Positions 6,983-15,473 of a stretch of DNA of 64,000 nucleotides are shown here, piece by piece. Origin of the DNA: Paracoccaceae bacterium (lineage in GTDB: Bacteria > Pseudomonadota > Alphaproteobacteria > Rhodobacterales > Rhodobacteraceae); contig CACPBQ010000004.1 of NCBI GenBank assembly GCA_902632125.1, forward strand, positions 37,261-101,260. Direction: 5' to 3'. The notes beneath the pieces are model-generated. The model did no database searches and was not told the DNA's origin. It worked only from the letters and a program-made list of their open reading frames with translations. The stretch's first letter is position 1. Each line of letters starts with the position of its first letter. The translations under genes and the position numbers were made by a program.

Positions 6983-9376
6983 TTAACAACCTGAAGTGTC
7001 ACCCATAGTAACCGTGCACTTTGATGTAGTAGGGGCATCCGTCCAAACGCTACTTGGCAACGGATAATCCGTAGACGACCTATTGATTGTGGTAGGAAGA
7101 TCACCGGCGGCTATTCCTAAACTGGCCAGGTCAGTGAAGTCTATTGCAGAACAATCAGCTGCACCACCCGCAGCCTCCTTGAAAGTACTTGCAATAGCGT
7201 GCCCAAGAAATGCATACTGATTTCCCTCTGTATCCGTTAGCTTGGTGCCGTCTTTTAAGTTAACCAATTTCATAAAGTACTTCCCAGTAGAGCAATCAGC
7301 ACTCGTACAAACTTCAACACCTGGAAATCCGTGTACGCCTTGGCCATCATACTCTAGCTGAAACTTCTGACCGTTGTAATCTGATGCCTTTACATTAGTA
7401 CATGTTGAAATGCCACCACTCACAGCACAGCCCTTCAACGGATTATATGAGTCTTGAGATACCACACTGATGGTCATTCCGTTGTTACGATCATCCGCAG
7501 CGGCATAGGTATAAACAAACCTAATTGGATCATCTAAAGTTACAGCAGTTCCAGCGGAGTCATAGGCTTTTGTAGAGTGTGCCCAATTAGGAGCACTAAA
7601 CTCCCATACATATTCAGTTGGATTAGCGCCACTAGCTTCAGAAGCTAAGTATAGATCTATTCTGCCAAAAGGATCTTTAGCACTATCCTCTGAATAACTG
7701 GCGGTTGCACCATCAGAGTAATTTGTCGTCTGAGTTTGTTTATCATTAATTGAAAAATCAAATCTTATAGGTTTATCACCAGCACTCAATGTGCCACTAC
7801 TGTCGGCTTCCAAATACAAGGTGTTTGGTTCAAAACTACCACCGGGAGACGATCCGGTCAGATGGTAAGTTTGTTGAGAAGTCGCTGTAGCCGCATCATT
7901 AAATAACTCACTCATACTACTAACACCATCAAAAGCACTTAGAGAATATGGAAGTGAACTAGCTTTTGTGTGGTCCATGCCTGTGGACTGTTGGCTTACA
8001 AATTTAGTGGACGTGGCATCAGCAAAAGTTGATGAAAAGAGGACATTACTCATACTATTCAATTTTATTGTAGTCCCAGTTTTCCAAGCGACCCATTCAC
8101 GTTTCACAGGAGAATACATCCAAATCCATCTATCTGAGCTTGATACATTAATTGTACCCCCGCTGGATTTTGTGAACACAAAACGGCTAGAGCTATTATC
8201 CCACACAGCTGTTGCGATATGGTCTGACTCCCATGAACCAGATTCTTCCCTATCGTACCAAAAATCCTGAAATGTATCACCGTTGGAAAGTGTATCATCG
8301 ACGTACGATCGCTTCATAAGTTGTCCGGGTGCCCACTTTAAGGTGAAGCTTTTATCGTTATCATCAGTGACGGCTAACGATGTATTGGTTGGGGTAAAAG
8401 TTGCTGTATCACTATCTATCCAAGCGCCCCACTGCCCCAAGTAACCTCGCGTGCCATTAGCCAATTTGAAGCCAAATCCACCATTAATCGTCTTCTTTGC
8501 TCCAGTTGTCACGTCATAGAGACCAGATTCATGCACTGTTTCAAATTGCTGACTTCTATCAAAACACACGGGTGCACCGGAAGCGTTTCCAGCCGAATCT
8601 AATGCTTGTCGAAAATAGTGCGTCGCGCTTGTGGAGCCCGCAACATAACTTGTTGTAGTTGGTCCAGCTGCAGCTCCAGTTGCCATTACTGTTTGATAGT
8701 TGTTGCTCTTGCCAAGAAACTTAGTATTGTCGCTACTACCTCCAACAAATAAAACTTTGGCATACAATTCCCTATGATCGAAATTAAGACCATTGGGCTC
8801 TTTTCCTTCTTCTGAAACTAAAATCGAAACATCATCACCGCTGGGCCCGATATCTACGAAACCAACCATAGCTGACGTATCTTTGGTATAAGTCGTCCAA
8901 GTTCCACTGTTTAAAATCCCAGCATTATAAAAAGAGAAATACCACTCACCAAACGGCGCTAAAGTGTCAGCACCCTGCTTCAATGTAACATCGGCGACGA
9001 AGCGCTGTCCACCTTGTGCATTAAACCAAGCTGTTACTTCCTGAGGAGAGGAGGTACTTGCTCTAGAAGACTTCATCGCGGCCCTGGAATACTTTACGGC
9101 TTTACTTGTAGGATCGGCCTCAGCCAGTCCACAGGCAGCTTCATCAATCAGGGCTGTCCACGTTGCATTGGGATTAACATCACCACCAGAGTTAGATATA
9201 ATACAAGCGAAACTGTTTGGCATTGAAACAAAATCATTTGCCAAATCCTCTGTCCATTTTTCTTGGGCAGCTTTGGCTTTGGTATAGTCAGTAGATGATG
9301 CCGTATAATCAGCAGCAGCAAAGCTACCTATAGAAATCATAGATATACTTAAGCTAAGTAATAGATTTTTTTTCAT
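6983..9376 (-). CDS. Large exported protein of unknown function
   Basis: A 797-residue protein that I do not recognise. It has a clear Sec signal peptide (MKKNLLLSLSISMISIGSFA, cleavage near Ala20-Ala22) and no further membrane segment, so it should be periplasmic, surface-located or secreted. The mature part is rich in Ser, Thr, Gly, Asp and aromatic residues, typical of secreted beta-rich proteins. It has few cysteines, including a cluster around the GCAVSGGISTCTNV stretch and a pair at the very C-terminus (SKCTVTMGDTSGC), which could form disulfides. A good Shine-Dalgarno (AAGGAA) precedes the ATG. It lies 11 bp downstream of a 39-residue lipoprotein gene on the same strand and ends at a strong hairpin. 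Its closeness to a type II secretion operon makes it a possible substrate of that machine (inference). No catalytic motif was seen. Confidence 0.85.
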   Translation of the reverse strand: MKKNLLLSLSISMISIGSFAAADYTASSTDYTKAKAAQEKWTEDLANDFVSMPNSFACIISNSGGDVNPNATWTALIDEAACGLAEADPTSKAVKYSRAAMKSSRASTSSPQEVTAWFNAQGGQRFVADVTLKQGADTLAPFGEWYFSFYNAGILNSGTWTTYTKDTSAMVGFVDIGPSGDDVSILVSEEGKEPNGLNFDHRELYAKVLFVGGSSDNTKFLGKSNNYQTVMATGAAAGPTTTSYVAGSTSATHYFRQALDSAGNASGAPVCFDRSQQFETVHESGLYDVTTGAKKTINGGFGFKLANGTRGYLGQWGAWIDSDTATFTPTNTSLAVTDDNDKSFTLKWAPGQLMKRSYVDDTLSNGDTFQDFWYDREESGSWESDHIATAVWDNSSSRFVFTKSSGGTINVSSSDRWIWMYSPVKREWVAWKTGTTIKLNSMSNVLFSSTFADATSTKFVSQQSTGMDHTKASSLPYSLSAFDGVSSMSELFNDAATATSQQTYHLTGSSPGGSFEPNTLYLEADSSGTLSAGDKPIRFDFSINDKQTQTTNYSDGATASYSEDSAKDPFGRIDLYLASEASGANPTEYVWEFSAPNWAHSTKAYDSAGTAVTLDDPIRFVYTYAAADDRNNGMTISVVSQDSYNPLKGCAVSGGISTCTNVKASDYNGQKFQLEYDGQGVHGFPGVEVCTSADCSTGKYFMKLVNLKDGTKLTDTEGNQYAFLGHAIASTFKEAAGGAADCSAIDFTDLASLGIAAGDLPTTINRSSTDYPLPSSVWTDAPTTSKCTVTMGDTSGC

Positions 9377-9387
9377 TTTTAATTTCC

Positions 9388-9507
9388 TTAATTGGCAGGT
9401 ACCATTGAAATGCTTGAAGGCGTAGATAGACCTTGGTAGGCAGTAGAGCTACCTCCTCCACAAGCAGTGATAAAACTGAGAGCGATTATAATTAAAAACT
9501 TTTTCAT
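9388..9507 (-). CDS. Micro-lipoprotein, 39 residues
   Basis: A very short gene with a complete lipoprotein signal: MKKF, a hydrophobic stretch, then lipobox ITAC with the acylated Cys at residue 16, followed by GGGSS. The mature peptide is only 24 residues and ends SISMVPAN. The stop codon lies 11 bp before the ATG of the 797-residue exported protein, so the two are very likely co-transcribed and may work together, for example as an outer-membrane anchor or assembly factor. The call rests on the intact signal, sensible spacing and small-gene architecture. I know of no assigned function. Confidence 0.7.
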   Translation of the reverse strand: MKKFLIIIALSFITACGGGSSTAYQGLSTPSSISMVPAN

Positions 9508-9523
9508 CGATTTGTCCGATTAT

Positions 9524-9544
9524 GTTATTGTAGATTACAGTAAC
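9524..9544. promoter_or_regulatory. Palindrome upstream of the micro-lipoprotein gene
   Basis: Arms GTTATTGTA (9524-9532) and TACAGTAAC (9536-9544) pair almost perfectly around GAT. It lies 17 bp upstream of the lipoprotein start and about 130 bp upstream of the divergent lipoprotein gene at 9673. The position suits an operator for the minus-strand pair. A second weaker inverted repeat (GGTTTTGC / GCAAACC, about 9630-9650) sits nearer the + gene. Confidence 0.4.
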
Positions 9545-9672
9545 AAAACAATAATGCGTGAGCTTCATTACCAGAATGGTTGAAGGTTATTATCATAAAG
9601 AGCTAAAATCAAGAAATTACACAGGTGGTTTTGCGTAATGCAAACCATGGGGTATTGTATTAGTCAAAAGTA

Positions 9673-10233
9673 ATGTTGAAATTCAAACTTATATTTTTCG
9701 CTGTCATTACCATAAGCATTGGATGCGCACCTATTTTTGAGCCATCAGAGCGAGTGATTAAAAAGTCTTGCTCAGAGGAAATTACAGGCCAATTTATAAC
9801 GGCAAAAATGTATCAAAAATACATAATATTAGAACAGGAAAACAGTGATTACGTAGTTTATGATTTAACCCAACAGGCCACAAATTGTGACATTGATCTC
9901 TCTGATAACCTCCTTTTTTTGTTTGGGCCAAATGATACTAAAAAAATGGTGGAGGGACTGCGTCTTTCAGCGGCTTCAGATCCGAAAATGATAATAAAAA
10001 ACTTTCCTAGTAAACACTCAAATTTTCAAAAAACTGTTGAAAATAAATGTGAGCAAATGAAATTTAATTTCTTATTTGGGTTAGATAGTGAGAACGGTCC
10101 TGTCATAGGATGCCAAACCACTCCGAACGCAAAAAGTGCTATTATGTTTAGACAAAACAAAAATAGCAAAAACGAAATCACTATTGCTGCTCTATCTTTC
10201 TATGAACCTTTGCTCGATAAATTCATCGATTAA
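9673..10233 (+). CDS. Predicted lipoprotein of unknown function
   Basis: A 186-residue protein with a lipoprotein signal (hydrophobic segment then SIGC, Cys at residue 18). The mature part is polar and Lys/Asn-rich, with several cysteines (SCSEE, NCDID, NKCEQ, GCQTT) that could form disulfides in the periplasm. I do not recognise the family. It converges on the prepilin peptidase gene with a 4 bp overlap of the ends. The start is the first ATG after a long AT-rich spacer; there is no strong Shine-Dalgarno. Confidence 0.65.
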   Translation: MLKFKLIFFAVITISIGCAPIFEPSERVIKKSCSEEITGQFITAKMYQKYIILEQENSDYVVYDLTQQATNCDIDLSDNLLFLFGPNDTKKMVEGLRLSAASDPKMIIKNFPSKHSNFQKTVENKCEQMKFNFLFGLDSENGPVIGCQTTPNAKSAIMFRQNKNSKNEITIAALSFYEPLLDKFID

Positions 10234-10796
10234 TAATATGCGTAAGCGAGGCACCAGGCCGAAAACAAAAATGGTATGAGCGGGATAGATTGACGCTTGT
10301 TAACCAGCGAATGAGTCAAGCCAAGGGATGAAAACAGAATAATCCATATTCCGAAAGAATGAGATGAAAGCGAAAAACTAAAAGAAAATATTGCTGAGTA
10401 GTCCGCGGGTCCAATGGCTTCGCTTCCCTTCCTATTTTTAATCATCAAGGCAACTAAAAAAACAAGAACAACAAGAGATAAGCTTATCATAATTTCTAAA
10501 GTATCCGGCTTCCTAACCATGAACAAACACGCACAGGATAAGAATGAAGAAAAGTAAAGAAAGAACCGGTTGACGCTACTGGACCGTAGATCATCGATTG
10601 CAAGTGGCAACCACAAGATACAAATCAGAAGAAAATACAGCATTTCACCTGTGGGACTGCGCTCCATCAAGAAGAGAGCCGTTGAAATAAAAATACTAAA
10701 AAAAATAATTATCTTTAGAGATTTTAACAAATCTTTTTCGTAGAAAAATGCTATTCCCGCTAAGTAGCTGAGTATCGAGATCAGGGCTACTAACAT
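10230..10796 (-). CDS. gspO: Prepilin-peptidase-like aspartyl membrane protease of the T2SS
   Basis: A 188-residue integral membrane protein with about six helices, matching the minimal A24 prepilin peptidase core without the N-terminal methylase half. The first catalytic Asp lies in AIDDLRSSSVN (Asp68/69). The second is Asp132 in GPADYSAI, which replaces the canonical GxGD with GxxD. A late IPLIPF segment matches the usual IPFGPF helix start. It is the last gene of the T2SS operon and adjoins gspM directly (10796/10797). It would cleave the leader peptides of GspG/H/I/J. The divergent motif lowers certainty, but the genomic position is telling. Confidence 0.7.
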   Translation of the reverse strand: MLVALISILSYLAGIAFFYEKDLLKSLKIIIFFSIFISTALFLMERSPTGEMLYFLLICILWLPLAIDDLRSSSVNRFFLYFSSFLSCACLFMVRKPDTLEIMISLSLVVLVFLVALMIKNRKGSEAIGPADYSAIFSFSFSLSSHSFGIWIILFSSLGLTHSLVNKRQSIPLIPFLFSAWCLAYAYY

Positions 10797-11147
10797 TTAG
10801 CCAGCAACATAAACGATTTCTAGGTTATATGATTTTTCACTTTGGCCCGACATAATTAAAGCTTTATGTAAATTAAAAACCTTGACCTGCTGCGACCTCT
10901 GCAAAACAAGTAAGGCGTCTTCTTCTTTTACATTTTCAAAAAAGACAGAAATTATAGTTTCATTTTCAGTCTTAGACTTTGCTTCAAAACCAAAAAAATC
11001 TTGAAAAACTTCATCTAGTTTGTCGGGAATTTTAGCAGCCTCCAATAGCCTAGCATCAATCTCATTCAGATCAGGATCTTTTCCATCCAAGACCATTATC
11101 TTTGCAGAAAATGAAATCACAAAAATAAGAATTAAAAGTGCTCGCAT
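10797..11147 (-). CDS. gspM: Putative T2SS inner-membrane protein GspM (by position)
   Basis: A 116-residue protein with one N-terminal hydrophobic segment (residues 2-16) and a small periplasmic domain. Sequence similarity to GspM is not obvious to me. The call rests on topology, size and its place directly after gspL, where GspM, the partner of GspL in the inner-membrane platform, usually lies. The visible fold (NETIISVFFENVKEEDALLVLQRS) would fit the small ferredoxin-like domain of GspM. The N-terminus could also be read as a signal peptide. Confidence 0.55.
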   Translation of the reverse strand: MRALLILIFVISFSAKIMVLDGKDPDLNEIDARLLEAAKIPDKLDEVFQDFFGFEAKSKTENETIISVFFENVKEEDALLVLQRSQQVKVFNLHKALIMSGQSEKSYNLEIVYVAG

Positions 11148-11969
11148 TTAATTTTTTTTCCTTATCATGATAGATCCGTTCTGAAACTCTACAGAACACA
11201 ACGCTGTTTCACAGAAGACTTCTATTTGGCTCCTTATCTCCTCATCAAAAATAAAGTCTTCATTTGATTTAATTCTTATAAGATCATTAGTGTGATTGAA
11301 TTCAAGGCCTTTGAGATCTGGTAGAGATAGACTGGCACTGAGCTCAGAAAAAATATCAAGCGTTCTAATGCTATTATCAAAAAGTTCAATTTCATCAGTT
11401 GGACCAAAAATAAAATCGCTAGAGTACGGTAGCCAGGGTAAAGCCGATAAAAATATCATCCCAATAATTAAAATGGTTTGTGGTTTTCTTTTTTTACTAA
11501 ATTTTAAATCAAAAAAATCTGCTTTAGTATCAAAACTACTTCCATCTAATGTGTTATTGGGCGGCTGACCGATACCATCCATTTGGATGTTCTCAACTGC
11601 TATACTTTCAGGAAAAAACTTTTGTGCATATGGAATTTTAACACCAATAGCTTTTAGTTTTGATGTAGACACCCAGACCTGCTGCCATGTTTTGTTTTCA
11701 TCTATTTTTTTTGGCCGATTAAAAAGCACATCATCCGCAGACAAAATAGACTTCTCGGAAAATAAAAATTGATCTGCATCAGGTGTAAAATTTAAATCAT
11801 CTATTTTTATGGATGACGACACAAAATTTTTGTTAGAAAGAATAACCAGTCTAGGTTTTTTTGATAATAGACCGTCAATAGGTCCAGTTTTTAATAAATT
11901 TAATTTACCTCTTCGCAGCTTATAAAGTTCGGAAGTTTCATCAGAAAGATATCTCAAAACAAGTGTCAT
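11148..11969 (-). CDS. gspL: T2SS platform protein GspL
   Basis: A 273-residue bitopic protein with a cytoplasmic N-terminal domain of about 165 residues, one membrane helix near 167-185 (TILIIGMIFLSALPWL) and a periplasmic C-terminal domain. This is the GspL topology, which links the GspE ATPase to GspM and the pseudopilus. It is shorter than typical GspL (about 380-400 residues), so the cytoplasmic actin-like domain is reduced. It overlaps gspK by 4 bp. Confidence 0.7.
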   Translation of the reverse strand: MTLVLRYLSDETSELYKLRRGKLNLLKTGPIDGLLSKKPRLVILSNKNFVSSSIKIDDLNFTPDADQFLFSEKSILSADDVLFNRPKKIDENKTWQQVWVSTSKLKAIGVKIPYAQKFFPESIAVENIQMDGIGQPPNNTLDGSSFDTKADFFDLKFSKKRKPQTILIIGMIFLSALPWLPYSSDFIFGPTDEIELFDNSIRTLDIFSELSASLSLPDLKGLEFNHTNDLIRIKSNEDFIFDEEIRSQIEVFCETALCSVEFQNGSIMIRKKN

Positions 11970-12784
11970 TTAATAATTTCTGGAACCCATAAAACTATAT
12001 TCCAATTTAATTTCCATGCCCCATCTTTATCAATACTTTGATCAAAAAAAGCAAAGGTTTCGTTTTTTTCCATCCAATAAACCGCAGCATGTTCATGAGT
12101 TCCTCGGACAATAACTTGTTTTAAATTTTTTTCTAAATTTAGGTTGTCACTTTCAGATCCAAAATAGGCGATGATTTCGCTTTTTTTATTGATTTCAGCT
12201 GAGACTATTAGCCGTTTCAAAATTTCTGACTGATCCTTACTTATCTTTAGCACAGATGAAATCATTTCGGCAGATGCAAATGAAAAATTTATTTTGCTTA
12301 AAGGCGATGCAATTCTTATGCAGGATAATAATTTGGGCACCTCATCTGTAGATATTTTTAGACTAGATAAGATATCCAAAATTGAAATTTTTCTGTCAGG
12401 GGTTTTTACCTGCAAAAGATATGACGCTATGTCAGGAATGAGCGCTGTATTGATATCACAGCCCTCTAGAACTCTTTCAAAAATTAAAAGTTGGTCTGCA
12501 TTTATTTGCCGCCCGCCTAGCGCCGTTGTCTCAACTAAGTGATTAAGGTTATATAGCCCATCTAGAATTAATTCTTTCCTCTCAATACCTTGCCAAATAT
12601 TTTCAGCACCAACTTTTGAATTCTCACTCAATTTACCAACTCGTATTTCTCTTGAGCTAGATGAGGTTGGTTGATTTAGAAAATTCACATGTGTCTGCAG
12701 TAAAGAAAACGCAGCTATCGAAAAACCAGCAATTAATAAAAGGGCGAATAAAGTAATTGGAAATACAAAGGCTGACTGCTTCAC
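11966..12784 (-). CDS. gspK: T2SS minor pseudopilin GspK
   Basis: A 272-residue protein with an N-terminal pseudopilin-like hydrophobic helix (FVFPITLFALLLIAGFSIAA) after a short basic leader, then a large alpha-helical domain. As in other GspK proteins, the conserved Glu at +5 of the mature pilin helix is absent. It lies directly after gspJ (4 bp gap) and overlaps gspL. GspK caps the pseudopilus tip with GspI and GspJ. Confidence 0.75.
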   Translation of the reverse strand: MKQSAFVFPITLFALLLIAGFSIAAFSLLQTHVNFLNQPTSSSSREIRVGKLSENSKVGAENIWQGIERKELILDGLYNLNHLVETTALGGRQINADQLLIFERVLEGCDINTALIPDIASYLLQVKTPDRKISILDILSSLKISTDEVPKLLSCIRIASPLSKINFSFASAEMISSVLKISKDQSEILKRLIVSAEINKKSEIIAYFGSESDNLNLEKNLKQVIVRGTHEHAAVYWMEKNETFAFFDQSIDKDGAWKLNWNIVLWVPEIIK

Positions 12785-12788
12785 GTCG

Positions 12789-13274
12789 CTACCTCAAATC
12801 CAGAACACTGGCAAATTTACGATCTGCACTTTTTGACTTTAAGTAAAATACGTCATCTTGTAATTTTTCCAATCTATGTGTCATGGGCTCAGTTTTTATA
12901 TTTAAGGGGATCAGATCATTATTAATTGATCTGGTAACTGAACTATCTGAAAACACCCATGAAACCGTGACGATCTCGATATTTTGCTGACCCCGAGAGT
13001 AAACCAGTTTATTTAAATCCAATGTTACAGACGAATTATCATCTGAAACCACTGATACATTCTTTCTTCCGTCTGCAGATTTCATCGACGCATTGATATC
13101 TCCCCGTAAAGTTTTCAGGGCAATCTCAAATGCTAGCATCTGCTGCTCATCATCAAACTGAGATCGGCTTTGACCTTGATATGAAATGAGTTCCGTTGTC
13201 AAAAGAACCACAAAAGAACCCACCAGCATGGCGACTAAGATTTCAATTAATGTAAAAGCTTTTTGTTTTTTCAT
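12789..13274 (-). CDS. gspJ: T2SS minor pseudopilin GspJ
   Basis: A 161-residue protein with a type IV prepilin signal, KKQKAFTLIEILVAML, including Glu at +5 of the mature helix. The residue before the predicted cleavage site is Ala rather than the usual Gly. The start overlaps the gspI stop by 4 bp. The C-terminal part is the beta-rich domain typical of GspJ. Confidence 0.82.
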   Translation of the reverse strand: MKKQKAFTLIEILVAMLVGSFVVLLTTELISYQGQSRSQFDDEQQMLAFEIALKTLRGDINASMKSADGRKNVSVVSDDNSSVTLDLNKLVYSRGQQNIEIVTVSWVFSDSSVTRSINNDLIPLNIKTEPMTHRLEKLQDDVFYLKSKSADRKFASVLDLR

Positions 13275-13576
13275 TTTAACTTTATCGTAAACTCTTCATC
13301 TGGAGACGTTCCCTTAAACTCAACATCGTTCCATTTAAAATTTGATAGCTTCCCATATGAACCCTGACTGAGTTCATTCATTTTGCTTATTTTTTTAAGT
13401 ATTTTCACATCGTATTCTAATCTATCGATGGCATAAGAGTTCGCGAGCTTTTCGCCGAGCTTGATCTGATTGTTATAGCTTTGCCAAAACAGAAGCAGTG
13501 TTATTCCCAAAATAGTTAGCCCAATCAAAACTTCCATTAAAATGAAGCCTTTCGTTTTTCGACTATTTTTCTTCAT
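13271..13576 (-). CDS. gspI: T2SS minor pseudopilin GspI
   Basis: About 101 residues from the ATG at 13576; an in-frame ATG at 13630 would overlap gspH by 68 bp and adds 18 residues unlike a prepilin leader. The prepilin signal is RKTKGFILMEVLIGLTILG, with the canonical Gly at -1 and Glu at +5. The chosen start overlaps the gspH stop by 14 bp. GspI is the hub of the pseudopilus tip complex. The protein is short but within the family range. Confidence 0.8.
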   Translation of the reverse strand: MKKNSRKTKGFILMEVLIGLTILGITLLLFWQSYNNQIKLGEKLANSYAIDRLEYDVKILKKISKMNELSQGSYGKLSNFKWNDVEFKGTSPDEEFTIKLK

Positions 13577-13907
13577 AAACCTGACCAGATTTTGAAATCC
13601 TAAAGCTAGTGTCATTACAAATAATTTCACTGGAGCCTAAAACATAACCACCAGCTCCAATTTCAATTTTCTCACCTGCGCATGAAGAAGGAAGTTCAAC
13701 TTTTAAAATAGCACTTTGAGGGTTGATGGTTTGTTCAGCAACCACGGTTAAAACCCTAGAACTAAGATCCTTTTGCAAATGACCCTTATTTTCTTTGAAG
13801 ATATACTCCAAATCTAATGCTGAAGCAGAAGTAAAAATAATTGCTATTATGCTCAAAGCCACCAGAATTTCGAGTATTGTGAAAGCCTTATGCTTTCTAA
13901 AAATCAT
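13563..13907 (-). CDS. gspH: T2SS minor pseudopilin GspH
   Basis: A 114-residue protein with prepilin signal RKHKAFTILEILVALSIIA (Ala at -1, Glu at +5) and a short beta-rich C-terminal domain. It overlaps gspG by 4 bp and gspI by 14 bp. It is assigned as GspH by gene order; the C-terminal domain is smaller than usual. Confidence 0.78.
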   Translation of the reverse strand: MIFRKHKAFTILEILVALSIIAIIFTSASALDLEYIFKENKGHLQKDLSSRVLTVVAEQTINPQSAILKVELPSSCAGEKIEIGAGGYVLGSSEIICNDTSFRISKSGQVYEEK

Positions 13908-14320
13908 TTGATTATATCACTGAACAAATCATCATCATCTGAGTTATTTCCAAAAACTCCATCTGGTCCAGCAGATCTTAAAATAATTCCTGATGAATTT
14001 GTTGCTTTTTCAAGTTTATAAGCAACACCCCATGGATCCAATGGAACTGATTGAAGGTATTTATTGGAGCCGTCACCAGATAAAATATCTAAACCTTGCG
14101 CAGGTTCCGGAAGAGCACCATTGTCTAACTTATATAAATTCAGCGCTGTAGATATAGCCATGAAATCATTCTTTAATTTTAGTTCCCTTGCTTGATCTGG
14201 CCTATTCAAGACATAAGGTGCAACGAATGTTAGCAAAACTCCGATAATCGTGAGAGCAACCAAGATTTCAATTAATGTAAAAGCTTTTAGTTTTTTTTCA
14301 GACATCCCAATTCTATCCAA
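13904..14320 (-). CDS. gspG: T2SS major pseudopilin GspG
   Basis: A 138-residue major pseudopilin. After an 11-12 residue leader it has LKAFTLIEILVALTIIG (Ala at -1, Glu +5). The GspG core is clear: an alpha-spine, the LPEPAQGLDIL loop, PLDPWGVAYKL, and a calcium-loop-like Asp-rich C-terminus (SAGPDGVFGNNSDDDD). It polymerises into the pseudopilus that pushes substrates through the secretin. It overlaps the gspF stop by 8 bp. Confidence 0.92.
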   Translation of the reverse strand: MDRIGMSEKKLKAFTLIEILVALTIIGVLLTFVAPYVLNRPDQARELKLKNDFMAISTALNLYKLDNGALPEPAQGLDILSGDGSNKYLQSVPLDPWGVAYKLEKATNSSGIILRSAGPDGVFGNNSDDDDLFSDIIK

Positions 14321-15473
14321 TCGTATTTTGCAAAGCCATCATCGGAGTTACGACTACATATGCAACAAGAAAAATTATAATACCCAAAAGAATGATAGCA
14401 AATGGGCCAATCAATTGTGAAAAAAGAGCAAATCTCTGTCTTCGTTTTTCAATAAGATCTTTTACAATTGAGTTCACAATTTCTGGTAACGTTTTAGATT
14501 TTTCACCTATCTCGATTTTGGCAATTTGCATGGCTTCAAAAAGTTCTGTTTCCCTAATTGCAGTAGAAAAGTTAACGCCATTTAGGAGTAAGATTTTTAT
14601 GTTTGAAATTTTTTCCCTATGGATCGGATTAGTTATCGCTTTTTCTGCCATTTGAACTGACAGACCCAAATCCACATTTAGTGACATCGACAGATTAATT
14701 GCATTTAAATATTCATATGCGCTTGTTTTTCTTGAGATAAGCTTCAGACCAGGAACGGTAGTCATAAAGTAGTAGAAAAATTTACGTGAGAAATGTAGTT
14801 TTTTCAAGGCCAGCAATGAAAAGCCAACAAATAAAGACACCCAAAGCGCAGACAAAAAGGTCGAATACCCCCTTCCAGCTCCGCTGAGAATCATTTTTTG
14901 CAGTAATGTCTGATTTTGGATATCAATGAATTGTGAAAACTCTGGCAAAACGGTATCAAAAACCACAATGAGCGCGGCTACCGCAAACAAAAGAACAAAT
15001 ACTGGGTAGGCGATCGCTCTATTGAACTCGCGGTTGATATCTTTTTTAAGTTTTTGCTCCTCTAACAGAATACCTGCTGCATGAGCTAATCCTGATTGCT
15101 CACTTCCAATTTTCAACAAACTTAAAGTTTTTTGATCTAAACCCTTAAAAATATTTTCAAAAATAACATCAAGCGTCTGCCCCTCGCTTAACTGTGATAA
15201 CGTACGGTTTGCTATCTTCTTAACTTTTGCATTGGACTGATTGAGCGAGATTTCCAAAGCGTCAACCAAAGATATTTTTTGATCTAATAGAGATTTAATA
15301 AGAGATAAAAAAAGCCAAAATGTCTTAATATCATAAGGCCGCTCCACCTTTAAGTTCACAACTTTAATACCCTTTGCCTTAAGTAAACTTTCAGCGGACT
15401 TCTTGGAACTTGCTTCAATAAACCCAGATACAGAACCTGATATTGATAGACCTCTGTAATGGAAATCAGGCAT
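14313..15473 (-). CDS. gspF: T2SS inner-membrane protein GspF
   Basis: A 386-residue polytopic protein with two duplicated GspF cytoplasmic domains (about 45-165 and 255-345) and three membrane helices near 155-180, 205-225 and 355-380. Family motifs such as LLKIGSEQSGLAHAAGILLEEQKLK and IAKIEIGEKSKTLPEIV are visible. It forms the assembly platform that contacts GspE. It begins one base after the gspE stop codon. Confidence 0.93.
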   Translation of the reverse strand: MPDFHYRGLSISGSVSGFIEASSKKSAESLLKAKGIKVVNLKVERPYDIKTFWLFLSLIKSLLDQKISLVDALEISLNQSNAKVKKIANRTLSQLSEGQTLDVIFENIFKGLDQKTLSLLKIGSEQSGLAHAAGILLEEQKLKKDINREFNRAIAYPVFVLLFAVAALIVVFDTVLPEFSQFIDIQNQTLLQKMILSGAGRGYSTFLSALWVSLFVGFSLLALKKLHFSRKFFYYFMTTVPGLKLISRKTSAYEYLNAINLSMSLNVDLGLSVQMAEKAITNPIHREKISNIKILLLNGVNFSTAIRETELFEAMQIAKIEIGEKSKTLPEIVNSIVKDLIEKRRQRFALFSQLIGPFAIILLGIIIFLVAYVVVTPMMALQNTIG

